DNA of 64,000 nucleotides from an uncultured Pelagibacteraceae bacterium (GCA_902571375.1 CACGBP010000001.1:174501-238500), one strand, 5' to 3'; shown: positions 23,591 to 32,315, numbered from the stretch's first letter. The notes: generated by a model from the sequence alone, not told the origin. Numbers and translations are program-made.

Positions 23591-24580
23591 TTATCTACCA
23601 ATAGCAACCATTTTTTCTACTGATAATCTGGCCTTATCAATAGTCTCTTGGGCCATAATGATTTCGCCCGTTTCATTTTCTAGACAATCTAGAATTTTAG
23701 GTAAAGTAATTTTTTTCATATGAGGACACATATTACATGGTTTGATAAATTGAACATTAGGATTTTCAATTTGAATATTATCACTCATAGAACATTCTGT
23801 TACCATCATAACTTTTTTAGGTTGATTATCTTTAACATATTTAATCATACCTGAAGTTGATCCAGCAAAGTCACTAGCTTTAATTACTTCAGGTGGACAC
23901 TCAGGGTGAGCTATTATTTTTATTCCTGGATTATTTTTTCTTATGTCATTTATTTCATTTTCATTAAATTGATCATGAACTATACAAATTCCTTTCCAAG
24001 AAATAATTTCTACATCTGTTTGTGATGCAACATATTTTGCTAAATAATCATCTGGTAAAAAAATTACTCTTTTAACCCCCAAAGATTTTACAATTTTTAC
24101 AGCATTAGCTGATGTACAACAAACATCTGTCTCTGCTTTAACATCAGCTGATGTATTTACATATGAAACAACAGGAACTCCTGGATATTTTTCTTTTAAC
24201 AATCTAACATCTTTGCCAGTAATTGAAGATGAAAGAGAACAACCAGCATCCATATCTGGTAATAAAACTTTTTTATTTGGACTCATTAATTTTGCAGTCT
24301 CGGCCATAAAATGAACCCCTGCCATTACAATAATATCTGCTGAAGTCTTTGAAGCTTCAACTGCAAGAGCTAAAGAGTCAGCTGAAAAATCTGCGATCCC
24401 ATGATAAATTTCTGGTGTTTGATAATTATGAGCAAGAATGACTGCATTTTTTTCTTTTTTTAGTTGATTAATTTTGTGAATATATGGAGCATGTACCGAC
24501 CATTCAATCTCAGGCATAACCTTTGAGATTTTTTGATAAATAGGATCAGTAGCTTTTTTTACTTCTTGGTTAAATTCCAT
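23591..24580 (-). CDS. nadA: Quinolinate synthase A
   Basis: [4Fe-4S] enzyme condensing iminoaspartate with dihydroxyacetone phosphate to quinolinate. The three cluster cysteines are visible in DAGCSL, VCCTSAN and CNMCPHM; ILAHNYQTPEIYHGIADFSADSLALA is a further signature. The 329 aa length is typical. The upstream region contains tRNA-Leu on the opposite strand. A source of iminoaspartate (NadB or aspartate dehydrogenase) must lie elsewhere. Confidence 0.96.
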   Translation of the reverse strand: MEFNQEVKKATDPIYQKISKVMPEIEWSVHAPYIHKINQLKKEKNAVILAHNYQTPEIYHGIADFSADSLALAVEASKTSADIIVMAGVHFMAETAKLMSPNKKVLLPDMDAGCSLSSSITGKDVRLLKEKYPGVPVVSYVNTSADVKAETDVCCTSANAVKIVKSLGVKRVIFLPDDYLAKYVASQTDVEIISWKGICIVHDQFNENEINDIRKNNPGIKIIAHPECPPEVIKASDFAGSTSGMIKYVKDNQPKKVMMVTECSMSDNIQIENPNVQFIKPCNMCPHMKKITLPKILDCLENETGEIIMAQETIDKARLSVEKMVAIGR

Positions 24581-24637
24581 GAGTAAAATTTATCAATTTG
24601 AAACCTACTTGTCATTGATTTAATGTGGGTCATATTT

Positions 24638-24723
24638 GCGGCCATGCTGAAATTGGTAGACAGGCACGGTTGAGGGCCGTGTGGACTTTGTCCATGAGAG
24701 TTCGAGTCTCTCTGGCCGCACCA
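24638..24723 (+). tRNA. tRNA-Leu (anticodon GAG)
   Basis: An 86-nt class II tRNA with encoded CCA. The acceptor GCGGCCA pairs with TGGCCGC, the D loop contains AAATTGGTAGAC, and the anticodon stem CACGG/CCGTG holds TTGAGGG, anticodon GAG. A long variable arm (TGGACTTTGTCC) is typical of tRNA-Leu, and the T loop is TTCGAGT. The stop codon of the YgfZ-like gene lies 5 bp downstream on the opposite strand. Confidence 0.96.
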
Positions 24724-24728
24724 AAAAC

Positions 24729-25616
24729 TTAAATCTTTAGCCAATCTGGTATGATAATTTTAAAGGTTGCATTTTTACTATCAAATATAAAATCTTTGTT
24801 AAAATTTTCATTTGAATACTTTATTAAAGCAAATGGATAGTCTTCATTGATAAGAACTTTGCCAATGTCAACATTATTATAGTATATTGTTTCGTCTTCA
24901 GAAAGTTTTCCGTTAATGATTTCAATAGGCAATAATCTCTTTGAAAGTTTATTTTTTAATTTAATTCTCGCAGTATTTTCTTGGCCAACATAACATCCTT
25001 TTTTAAAATCAATTCCGTTTAATTCCTCAAAATTACACTCAATTCCAAATAATTTATTTTTCAATTTATTTAAGTTTTTTGGAACTATGCCAAGTTTGTG
25101 GCTATGATTATAATAATTCTCAATTTTATCATTTTTTAAATCAAGTTTTTTAAGAGATAAATAAAGTTTTTCTAAATTTATTATCAACCTTGCACCTAAA
25201 TATCTATTCCTAGGATCTAATAAAATTGGATCTTCTCTATATTTAAAAGTAAAACCTATAATATCTTTTGAGCCTGAAATATTTAGATATTTTTCATATC
25301 CAAAACTAGCAACCACAAATTCATTACTTAAATTTAGAATTTCTACTTTTGATCTAATTTTATATAAATTAAGTTGTTTAAATATTTCTTCAGATTGAGA
25401 TTTTTCACAATCAATAAAGTAACCAGATTTATGTTTTAAAACTATAAATTCATATAAAAATTTGCCTTGGGGAGTTAATAAAGAAGCAAAACAACTAGAA
25501 CTATCAGAGACCTTATTTATGTCATTACTAATTAGATTTTGAAGAAAATCTTTTGCATCCTGGCCATTTATATAAAGTATGGCTCTATCTTCTAATATAT
25601 AAACACTATTATTCAT
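24729..25616 (-). CDS. YgfZ/GcvT-like folate-binding protein
   Basis: Tetrahydrofolate-dependent protein implicated in iron-sulfur cluster enzyme maintenance. The YgfZ signature KKGCYVGQENTAR is clear near residue 200, and the N-terminal NSVYILEDRAILYINGQDAKDFLQNLISNDI matches the family. The track start at 25679 adds 21 residues; the Met of MNNSVYIL at 25616 aligns with relatives and is preferred (295 aa). It is divergent from the dihydroorotase gene. The conserved Cys is present, so it is probably active. Confidence 0.85.
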   Translation of the reverse strand: MNNSVYILEDRAILYINGQDAKDFLQNLISNDINKVSDSSSCFASLLTPQGKFLYEFIVLKHKSGYFIDCEKSQSEEIFKQLNLYKIRSKVEILNLSNEFVVASFGYEKYLNISGSKDIIGFTFKYREDPILLDPRNRYLGARLIINLEKLYLSLKKLDLKNDKIENYYNHSHKLGIVPKNLNKLKNKLFGIECNFEELNGIDFKKGCYVGQENTARIKLKNKLSKRLLPIEIINGKLSEDETIYYNNVDIGKVLINEDYPFALIKYSNENFNKDFIFDSKNATFKIIIPDWLKI

Positions 25617-25659
25617 ATTTGATTGATATTTAATTTTAATATAATAACTTTTCTCAAAA

Positions 25660-26967
25660 ATGTTAGATCTAATAATCAAAAATGGGCAATGTTATATTGA
25701 AGGAAAGTTAGAGAATAAAGATATTGCAGTTAAAGATGGCAAGATATCCAAAATAGGCGAACTATCAGAAGAATCAAAAGAAGTTTATGATGCGAAAAAT
25801 CAAACTGTTTTGCCAGGATGTATAGATACTCAAACTCATTTTAGAGAACCAGGCTCAACAGACACTGAGGATCTTCATTCTGGAAGTAGGGCTGCTGTGG
25901 CTGGAGGCATCACCGCAGTATTTGAAATGCCTAATACCAATCCACCAACCTCTAATATAAAAGAATTCCAAAGAAAATTGGATCTTGCAAAAAATAGAAT
26001 GTATTGCAATTACGCTTTTTATTTTGGTGCAACTGCGGACAACGTAAATCAATTAGCAGAACTAAAAGATCTAGAAGGATGCTGTGGTATAAAATTATTT
26101 GCTGGTTCTTCAACTGGTAATCTATTAGTAGCAGACGAAAAAGATATAGATAAGGTATTTGAAAATTGTTCAAAAGTTGTTGCAGTTCATTCAGAGGATG
26201 AAGAGATTTTAAATAGAAATAAAAAGTTAATTAAAAAAGGAGATGTTCACTCACATCCTATTTGGAGAAGTGAAGAGTGTGCAATGTCATCTACAAGAAG
26301 AATTGTTAGACTTGCTGAAAAGCATAATAAAAAAGCTCATGTGCTTCATATAACAACTAAGCAAGAAATAGATTTTTTATCTCAGCACAAAGGCAATATT
26401 ACTTTTGAAATTACTCCACAACACTTAACAATCTATGCTCCAGATTGTTATGATAGACTTGGAACATATGCTCAAATGAATCCTCCAATTAGAGACAAAT
26501 CTCATTATGATAGATTGTGGTATGCAGTGAAAAATAATTTAAACGATACAATCGGTTCAGATCATGCTCCACATTTAAAAGTAAATAAAGATAAAGAATA
26601 TCCCAACTCACCTTCAGGCATGCCCGGGGTTCAAACATTAATGCCAGTTATGTTAAATCATGTCAATGAAGGAAGGTTGTCACTTACTCAACTGATAAAT
26701 CTTGTATGTGAAAATCCAATAAAAATTTTTGGAATTCAAAATAAAGGATTTATTAAAGAAGGTTATGACGCTGATTTTACAATCATAGATATGAATAAAA
26801 AAATTGTTATTAAAAATGAAAATATCGAAAGTAAATGTGGATGGTCACCTTTCAATGGAGTTGAGTTTAAAGGAACACCTGTAGCAACAATAATTGCAGG
26901 TAAAACAAAAATGAAAGATGGTAAAATTTTAGGTGACCCCGAGGGCACTCCTTTGAAATTTAGTTAA
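25660..26967 (+). CDS. pyrC: Dihydroorotase (amidohydrolase family)
   Basis: Zinc enzyme that cyclises carbamoyl-aspartate to dihydroorotate in pyrimidine synthesis. The metal-binding TQTHFREPG lies near residue 59, GIKLFAGSSTG contains the lysine expected to be carboxylated, His ligands follow in VAVHSEDE and AHVLHITT, and GSDHAPH provides the catalytic Asp. This long type I-like form (435 aa) also resembles hydantoinase/allantoinase, so the exact substrate is probable rather than proven. It overlaps the convergent SMR gene by 8 bp. Confidence 0.85.
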   Translation: MLDLIIKNGQCYIEGKLENKDIAVKDGKISKIGELSEESKEVYDAKNQTVLPGCIDTQTHFREPGSTDTEDLHSGSRAAVAGGITAVFEMPNTNPPTSNIKEFQRKLDLAKNRMYCNYAFYFGATADNVNQLAELKDLEGCCGIKLFAGSSTGNLLVADEKDIDKVFENCSKVVAVHSEDEEILNRNKKLIKKGDVHSHPIWRSEECAMSSTRRIVRLAEKHNKKAHVLHITTKQEIDFLSQHKGNITFEITPQHLTIYAPDCYDRLGTYAQMNPPIRDKSHYDRLWYAVKNNLNDTIGSDHAPHLKVNKDKEYPNSPSGMPGVQTLMPVMLNHVNEGRLSLTQLINLVCENPIKIFGIQNKGFIKEGYDADFTIIDMNKKIVIKNENIESKCGWSPFNGVEFKGTPVATIIAGKTKMKDGKILGDPEGTPLKFS

Positions 26968-27292
26968 TTTTTCCTGCAAAACTATTAACTAGTATCACCC
27001 CAATAACAATAAGAAATAGTCCAGCAATAGCTTGCCACGCTAAAGTTTGTTTAAAAAAGAAATATCCAAGGATTGCTATTGTAAAAACTCCTAATCCACT
27101 CCAAGTGGCATATACAATTGCAATTGGAAGTTTATCCATGACAAATGTCATTAAATAGAAAGACACCAAATAAAATACTGTAAGACAAACTGTTGGAATA
27201 ATCTTTGTAAAATTTTGTGATACAGGCAACAACATTGTTCCAGCTACTTCGCAAAAAATGGCGATAAGTAAAAAGGAATATGTTTTAACCAT
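26960..27292 (-). CDS. Small multidrug resistance (SMR) family transporter
   Basis: Four-helix inner membrane protein of 110 aa that works as a dimer, exchanging protons for cationic compounds or guanidinium. The membrane-embedded glutamate is in IAIFCEVAGT (residue 15), and PIAIVYATWSGLG in helix 3 is the family signature. It overlaps the upstream acyl-CoA synthetase gene by 8 bp on the same strand. Whether it exports drugs, polyamines or guanidinium cannot be told from the sequence. Confidence 0.88.
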   Translation of the reverse strand: MVKTYSFLLIAIFCEVAGTMLLPVSQNFTKIIPTVCLTVFYLVSFYLMTFVMDKLPIAIVYATWSGLGVFTIAILGYFFFKQTLAWQAIAGLFLIVIGVILVNSFAGKIN

Positions 27293-29186
27293 TGTTTAAT
27301 ACTTTATTATCAATTAAGTCTTGTTTTATTTCATCCAAAATAGCAGGATCATCAATTGTAGGGGGCATTTTATATTCTTCATTATCAGCTATTTTTCTTA
27401 TTGTTCCTCTTAAAATTTTTCCTGATCTAGTTTTTGGAAGCCTTTTAATAACTATTGCAACTTTAAATGCAGCAACTGGACCAATTTTTTCTCTTACCAT
27501 TTTAATACATTCTTTTGAAATATCTTCATGACTTTTATCTACACCTGCTTTTAGAACGACTAATCCAATTGGTAGTTGTCCTTTAAGTTTATCTGCAATC
27601 CCTAGCACAGCGCATTCAGCAACAGATTGATGTTCTGATAAGACTTCTTCAATTGCACCTGTTGATAATCTATGACCAGCAACATTAATGATATCATCAG
27701 TTCTTGACATGATCCAAATATATCCATCTTCATCAATGTGACCTGCGTCATAAGTTTGATAATACCCCTCGTAGTTACTCATATAATTTTCTTCATATCT
27801 TTTATCTGCATTCCAAAGGGTTGGAAAAGTTCCTGGAGGTAAAGGCAACTTAACAACTATGTCTCCCATTTCATTTGGTTTAGCTAAAGTTTGATCTGAT
27901 TTTATTATTTTTACATCGTAACCAGGTACCGCTTTACACGCTGAACCATACTTTGTTTTCATCATCTCTATACCTGTACAATTTGAGCTTATTGCCCAAC
28001 TAGTTTCTGTTTGCCACCAATGATCAATCACGGGAACCTTCAATAAATTTTCAGCCCATTTGATTGTATCTGGATCAGCTCGTTCCCCAGCAAGAAAAAG
28101 ACTTTCAAATTTACTTAAATCATATTTTGAGAAGAATTTTCCTTCTGGATCTTCCTTTTTAATTGCTCTAAATGCTGTTGGAGCCGTGAATAAAGATTTT
28201 ACTTTGTAGTCTGAGATTATTTTCCAGAAAGCACCAGCATCAGGAGTTCCAACTGGTTTACCTTCAAACAATACTGTTGTGCATCCTTTAAATAATGGAG
28301 CATAGACAATATAAGAATGACCCACTATCCAACCAATATCACTTGCGGACCACCAAATATCATCTTCATCGATGTTATATATATTCTTCATTGTCCATTT
28401 TAATGCAACTATGTGGCCCCCAATATCTCTCACAATACCTTTTGGTGTTCCAGTAGTACCTGAAGTGTAGAGTATGTAAGCAAATTCATTAGAATTCATT
28501 TCAACACAGTCTGTATCTTTTGCATTTGATAGTGCTTCATCCCAACTAATTTCATTAGGTGCATTTAATTTGACTTCTTGACCTTTTCTTTGAAATAAAA
28601 TCATCTTACTGATTTTATGTTGAGCTTGTTTTACTGCTTCATCCACTAACGGTTTGTATTCAACTGTTCTTCCTGGTTCAAATCCACATGAAGCTGTCAC
28701 TAAAAGCTTAGCTTTACTATCATCAATTCTACTTGCTAGCTCATTAGATGCAAAACCACCGAACACAACAGAGTGTATGGCTCCAATTCTTGCACATGAA
28801 AGCATCGCAATCACAGCCTCAGGTATCATTGGCATATAAATAATGACTCTATCACCTTTAGTAACACCTTGATTAGTAAGAGCACCTGCAAACTTTGAAA
28901 CTTTTGATCTTAACTCATCATAAGTAAACTTATTTTTGTTTCCAGTTATCGGGCTATCGTAGATTAAAGCGGTTTTTTTATCTTTTCCTTGGTCAATATG
29001 AAAATCTAAAGCGTTATAACAAGTATTCGTTACTCCATCTTCAAACCATTTGTAGAAAGGAGGGTTAGATTTGTTTAAAATTTTGGTAGGTTTTTTAAAC
29101 CAAAAAATATCATTAGAAGATTCTTGCCAAAATTTTTCAGGATTTTTTATAGATAGTTGGTAAATTTCACTGAACTTCTTTGACAT
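27285..29186 (-). CDS. prpE: Propionyl-CoA (acyl-CoA) synthetase, PrpE-like
   Basis: Two-step AMP-forming ligase that activates propionate or acetate to the CoA thioester. The 633 aa protein carries the adenylate-forming motif YILYTSGTTGTPKG, the second core motif SDIGWIVGHSYIVYAPL and the C-terminal acetylatable lysine in KTRSGKILRG. The segment CGFEPGRTVEYKPLVDEA resembles PrpE more than Acs, but acetate use cannot be excluded. It is divergent from the proteorhodopsin gene across 211 bp. Confidence 0.88.
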   Translation of the reverse strand: MSKKFSEIYQLSIKNPEKFWQESSNDIFWFKKPTKILNKSNPPFYKWFEDGVTNTCYNALDFHIDQGKDKKTALIYDSPITGNKNKFTYDELRSKVSKFAGALTNQGVTKGDRVIIYMPMIPEAVIAMLSCARIGAIHSVVFGGFASNELASRIDDSKAKLLVTASCGFEPGRTVEYKPLVDEAVKQAQHKISKMILFQRKGQEVKLNAPNEISWDEALSNAKDTDCVEMNSNEFAYILYTSGTTGTPKGIVRDIGGHIVALKWTMKNIYNIDEDDIWWSASDIGWIVGHSYIVYAPLFKGCTTVLFEGKPVGTPDAGAFWKIISDYKVKSLFTAPTAFRAIKKEDPEGKFFSKYDLSKFESLFLAGERADPDTIKWAENLLKVPVIDHWWQTETSWAISSNCTGIEMMKTKYGSACKAVPGYDVKIIKSDQTLAKPNEMGDIVVKLPLPPGTFPTLWNADKRYEENYMSNYEGYYQTYDAGHIDEDGYIWIMSRTDDIINVAGHRLSTGAIEEVLSEHQSVAECAVLGIADKLKGQLPIGLVVLKAGVDKSHEDISKECIKMVREKIGPVAAFKVAIVIKRLPKTRSGKILRGTIRKIADNEEYKMPPTIDDPAILDEIKQDLIDNKVLNNG

Positions 29187-29331
29187 AAAAATTTGATTCG
29201 AATATCCTTATTTGTTTGATTTTTAAATTATAAATTGTATTTAATTTTAAAAAGTAAGTAAAATCAATGTAAATTAACGACAATTAAGTCTTCAATAATC
29301 TCATTATATTTGCTATCAAACGCACAACTTT

Positions 29332-29351
29332 GGCTTAGGGAAGCCTAAGCC
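29332..29351. promoter_or_regulatory. Perfect inverted repeat upstream of proteorhodopsin
   Basis: GGCTTAGG-GAAG-CCTAAGCC is an 8-bp perfect inverted repeat with a 4-base centre, about 46 bp before the proteorhodopsin ATG. It is much richer in G+C than its surroundings. It is not followed by a T-tract, so a terminator is unlikely; an operator or an mRNA leader hairpin are the alternatives. Confidence 0.55.
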
Positions 29352-29367
29352 TAGTTTATATAAACTA
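29352..29367. promoter_or_regulatory. 16-bp perfect palindrome abutting the inverted repeat
   Basis: TAGTTTATATAAACTA is a perfect palindrome beginning on the base after the preceding inverted repeat, so 36 consecutive bases show dyad symmetry. TATATA within it could serve as a -10 element of the proteorhodopsin promoter. Low-complexity A+T palindromes arise by chance at moderate frequency, but the abutting position is striking. Confidence 0.45.
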
Positions 29368-29383
29368 AATAAAAACTAACTAA

Positions 29384-29391
29384 AGAGGGAG
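29384..29391 (+). promoter_or_regulatory. Strong ribosome binding site of the proteorhodopsin gene
   Basis: AGAGGGAG lies 6 bases before the ATG at 29398. Most genes in this window have no recognisable Shine-Dalgarno sequence, so this site fits a highly expressed protein and confirms the start codon. Confidence 0.6.
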
Positions 29392-29397
29392 TTTTTT

Positions 29398-30171
29398 ATG
29401 AAAAAACTTAAATTGTTTGCTTTAGCTGTTGCAGCATTGATTGGTGTGACTGGCGTAGCAAACGCAGCTTCTGCTACGATGTTAGCTCAAGATGACTTCG
29501 TTGGAATATCTTTCTGGATAATTTCAATGGGTATGTTGGCTGCTACAGCGTTCTTCTTCATGGAGAGAAACACTGTTGCTCCTGGCTGGAAAACGTCAGT
29601 AACTGTTGCAGGGCTAGTAACTGGTATTGCATTCATCCACTATATGTACATGAGAGAAGTATGGGTGATGACTGGCGATTCACCAACAGTATACAGATAT
29701 ATTGACTGGTTAATTACTGTGCCATTACAGATGATAGAGTTTTACTTAATTCTAGTAGCTGTAAGAAAAGCAAATTCTGGAATTTTCTGGAGATTGTTAA
29801 TCGGTTCATTAGTAATGTTAATCGGTGGATATTTAGGAGAAGCTGGATACATCAACGCTACACTTGGTTTTGTAATCGGTATGGCTGGATGGATTTACAT
29901 TCTTTATGAAATATTCTCAGGTGAAGCTGGTAAAGCTGCTGCTAAGAGCGGAAACAAAGCTCTAGTAACTGCGTTCAGTGCAATGAGAATGATTGTAACT
30001 GTAGGTTGGGCTATTTACCCATTAGGTTATGTATTTGGTTACCTAACAGGTGGAGTAGATGCTAACTCATTAAACGTAGTTTACAACTTAGCTGACTTTA
30101 TAAACAAAATTGCATTCGGTCTAGTAATCTGGGCTGCTGCAGTAAGTTCAGCTGGCGCAAGAAGCAGATAA
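29398..30171 (+). CDS. Proteorhodopsin, light-driven outward proton pump, blue-absorbing type
   Basis: Seven-helix retinal protein of the inner membrane. A cleavable signal sequence (KLKLFALAVAALIGVTGVANA) precedes the helices. Key residues, numbered here with the green-type equivalents in brackets: proton acceptor Asp103 (97) in RYIDWL, proton donor Glu114 (108), His81 (75), and retinal lysine Lys237 (231) in ADFINKIAFG. Position 111 (105) is Gln in VPLQMIEF, the blue-tuning residue. All pump residues are intact. Codon use includes more C-ending and G-ending codons than the neighbours, fitting high expression. A strong terminator follows, then ferredoxin and reductase genes. No blh or carotenoid gene is in the window. 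Confidence 0.98.
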   Translation: MKKLKLFALAVAALIGVTGVANAASATMLAQDDFVGISFWIISMGMLAATAFFFMERNTVAPGWKTSVTVAGLVTGIAFIHYMYMREVWVMTGDSPTVYRYIDWLITVPLQMIEFYLILVAVRKANSGIFWRLLIGSLVMLIGGYLGEAGYINATLGFVIGMAGWIYILYEIFSGEAGKAAAKSGNKALVTAFSAMRMIVTVGWAIYPLGYVFGYLTGGVDANSLNVVYNLADFINKIAFGLVIWAAAVSSAGARSR

Positions 30172-30193
30172 TTACTGTTTAAATTAAATTTAT

Positions 30194-30232
30194 AGGGCGA
30201 GTATGTTTTTACATACTTGCCCTATTTTTTTT
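30194..30232 (+). terminator. Rho-independent terminator after proteorhodopsin
   Basis: AGGGCGAGTATGT-TTTT-ACATACTTGCCCT forms a 13-bp stem (one G-T wobble) followed by a run of eight T. It begins 23 bp after the proteorhodopsin stop and 57 bp before the ferredoxin ATG, so most transcripts should be monocistronic. Confidence 0.9.
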
Positions 30233-30250
30233 GAGGCTTATATATAACTT

Positions 30251-30571
30251 ATGGCAAAAATAACCTACATAACTTCAGATAATAAAATTCATGAAATTGA
30301 TGTTCAGAATGGCCTAACTGTTATGGAGGGAGCAGTGCAAAATGATATCCCAGGAATTGATGCTGATTGTGGTGGAGGGATGGCATGTGCAACTTGCCAT
30401 GTTTATGTCAAAGAAGAGTGGTTAGATAAATTACCAAAAAAAGAAGATGGTGAAGAGGATATGTTAGACATGGCATTTGAGCCAAAAAAAAATAGTAGAC
30501 TTAGTTGTCAGCTTGTAGTCTCGGATGATCTAAATGGTTTAACAGTAGATATTCCATCCAAACAAGGATAA
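30251..30571 (+). CDS. [2Fe-2S] ferredoxin, adrenodoxin type
   Basis: Small soluble electron carrier of 106 aa. The cluster motif is [10 protein letters not shown] (C-x5-C-x2-C) near residues 40-50, with a fourth Cys in SRLSCQLV. The adrenodoxin-like layout and C-terminus (LTVDIP) resemble ferredoxins of iron-sulfur cluster assembly and monooxygenase systems. No hscA/hscB/iscS is adjacent; instead the next gene, starting with no gap, is a ferredoxin-NADP reductase, which suggests the two form an electron-transfer pair. Confidence 0.93.
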   Translation: MAKITYITSDNKIHEIDVQNGLTVMEGAVQNDIPGIDADCGGGMACATCHVYVKEEWLDKLPKKEDGEEDMLDMAFEPKKNSRLSCQLVVSDDLNGLTVDIPSKQG

Positions 30572-31591
30572 ATGAATAAAACAGATGCATTGATAATTGG
30601 AGCAGGTCCAACAGGTTTGTTTACAGCGCACCAATTAAAATTAATTGGTCTTGATTGTGAGATAGTTGACAATTTAGATAAAATTGGTGGACAATGTATT
30701 GAACTTTATCCGGACAAACCCATTTATGATATTCCAGCTATACCAGAGTGTACTGGAGAAGAGTTAACTAATAATTTAACTAATCAATTAAAACCTTTTA
30801 ATATTAAGTTTCATTTAAGTGAAAGAGTAGATGAGGTAAAAAAAGATGGAGATAATTGGATTGTTAAAACAAGTAACGGCACAAGATTTCAAACTCCAAA
30901 TGTAATTATAGCTGGTGGCGTTGGTTCATTTGAACCAAGAAAATTTCCTGTTAAAGAGTGTGAAAAATTTGAAAATCAATCAGTATATTATTCAATTAAA
31001 GACAAAAAAATGTTTGAAGGTAAAACTGTTACTATATTTGGAGGTGGTGATAGTGCTCTAGATTGGGCAGTTGAATTAACTAAAAATTCGAAAGTAAACT
31101 TAATTCATCGAAGAGATGACTTTAGAGGAGCTCAAGCAACAGTAGACAAAGTAAAGCAATTAGCAAAAGAGGGAAAAATAAATCTTTTTACTAAGTTTCA
31201 AATGACTTCAATCAAAGGAGAAAACAAGTTGGAAAGTATTGATATTACAAGTGATGATAAAGAGGTAAAAACTCTTAAAACTGATTATGTTTTAGGATTT
31301 TTTGGTTTGATTATGCAACTAGGTCCAATAGCAAATTGGGGTTTAAATATTGATAAAAAAACAATTGAGGTTGACACAGAGAAATTTGAGACAAATCAAA
31401 AAGGTATTTATGCAGTTGGGGACATATGTAATTATCCCGGTAAATTAAAATTGATTTTATCAGGTTTTCATGAAGGTGCACTTGCAGCACGAGCTTGTTT
31501 TAAATTAGCAAGACCAAATGAAAAATATAGATTTGAATTCACTACCTCATCTAAAACAATAAAAAATCGACTTGGTGTGAAAGGTGATTGA
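30572..31591 (+). CDS. Ferredoxin-NADP reductase, thioredoxin-reductase-like (type 2 FNR)
   Basis: FAD enzyme passing electrons between NADPH and ferredoxin. The FAD-binding GAGPTGLFTAHQL lies at residues 9-21, the NADP fold begins at FGGGDSALDWA, and GIYAVGDICNYPGK is the C-terminal FAD motif. The redox-active CxxC of thioredoxin reductases is absent; GGQCIELYPDKPIYDIP is typical of the YumC-type FNRs. It abuts the ferredoxin gene and overlaps the next gene by 8 bp. Confidence 0.92.
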   Translation: MNKTDALIIGAGPTGLFTAHQLKLIGLDCEIVDNLDKIGGQCIELYPDKPIYDIPAIPECTGEELTNNLTNQLKPFNIKFHLSERVDEVKKDGDNWIVKTSNGTRFQTPNVIIAGGVGSFEPRKFPVKECEKFENQSVYYSIKDKKMFEGKTVTIFGGGDSALDWAVELTKNSKVNLIHRRDDFRGAQATVDKVKQLAKEGKINLFTKFQMTSIKGENKLESIDITSDDKEVKTLKTDYVLGFFGLIMQLGPIANWGLNIDKKTIEVDTEKFETNQKGIYAVGDICNYPGKLKLILSGFHEGALAARACFKLARPNEKYRFEFTTSSKTIKNRLGVKGD

Positions 31592-32210
31592 ATTATTCTC
31601 AGCTAACACACCCAACGGAAAAAAGATCAGTATCATGCTTGAAGAAATTGGTTATGATTACAAAGTAACTAATGTTGATATAAATAATGGAGAACAATTT
31701 AGGGATGATTTTAAGAAAATAAGTCCTTTTAGTAAGATCCCTGTAATAATTGATCATGAAAATAGTAAAACTATTTTTGAATCTGGTGCAATCTTAATTT
31801 ATTTAGCTGAAAAAAGTGGAAAGTTTTATGATAAAAATAATAGGACTGAAATTAATCAATGGCTAATGGCACAGATGGGATACGTTGGACCAATGCTTGG
31901 TCAGCATCATCAATTTCATCATTATAATCCTGGTAAAAGTAAATTTGGAGAAGAAAGATATTTCAAAATTTCAAAAAGAATTTATCAAGAGCTTGATGAA
32001 GTTTTATCAAAATCAAAATTTTTATCTGGTAATGATTATACAATTGCAGATATTGGAACTTTCCCTTGGATAGCTCGTCATGAATGGCACGATATTGGAC
32101 TAAAAAAGTATGAAAATTTAACTAGATGGTACTTAGAAATATCTGAGAGAAATGCTGTGAAAAAAGGTTTTTCTTTTATGAATAAAGATGAGGTTCCACC
32201 CAGGCCTTAA
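31584..32210 (+). CDS. Glutathione S-transferase family protein
   Basis: 208 aa with an N-terminal thioredoxin-like domain (ELFSANTPNGKKISIMLEEIGYDY, then SPFSKIPVIID and the glutathione-binding ESGAILIYLAEK) and a C-terminal helical domain with DYTIADIGTFPW. The ANTPNGKK start resembles YfcG/nu-class GSTs that act as disulfide-bond oxidoreductases. The start codon is GTG, overlapping the FNR gene by 8 bp, so it belongs to the ferredoxin/FNR transcription unit. Substrate unknown. Confidence 0.88.
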   Translation: MIELFSANTPNGKKISIMLEEIGYDYKVTNVDINNGEQFRDDFKKISPFSKIPVIIDHENSKTIFESGAILIYLAEKSGKFYDKNNRTEINQWLMAQMGYVGPMLGQHHQFHHYNPGKSKFGEERYFKISKRIYQELDEVLSKSKFLSGNDYTIADIGTFPWIARHEWHDIGLKKYENLTRWYLEISERNAVKKGFSFMNKDEVPPRP

Positions 32211-32315
32211 TTAATTCATTGAACCAAGCAATCTAAACAAAGACGCGAAAATACCATATCCAGAAAGTTCTATGGCAATAACAATAATGATAATAATAAT
32301 TAAGTTTTTATTCAT
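32211..32315 (-). CDS. Very small membrane protein, 34 aa (not in ORF track)
   Basis: Begins MNKNLIIIIIIVIAIELSGYG and ends RLLGSMN. One predicted transmembrane helix (residues 4-16 or longer) is followed by a short amphipathic tail. Its ATG overlaps the TGA of the preceding 42 aa ORF as ATGA, the same coupling used by annotated genes in this window, and its TAA directly abuts the convergent GST stop. No function is recognised. The coupling and exact packing are the evidence that it is translated. Confidence 0.5.
   Translation of the reverse strand: MNKNLIIIIIIVIAIELSGYGIFASLFRLLGSMN

Noticed and set aside
24559-24744. 61 aa ORF on the minus strand
   Set aside because: It reads antisense through tRNA-Leu and into nadA, with the repetitive look of translated tRNA; no protein evidence.
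25617-25679. 21-residue upstream extension of the YgfZ-like protein
   Set aside because: Family alignment begins at MNNSVYIL; the extension would also overlap the divergent dihydroorotase start.
29332-29351. Reading the proteorhodopsin-upstream inverted repeat as a terminator
   Set aside because: No T-tract follows on either strand and no gene ends into it; both flanking genes diverge from this gap.
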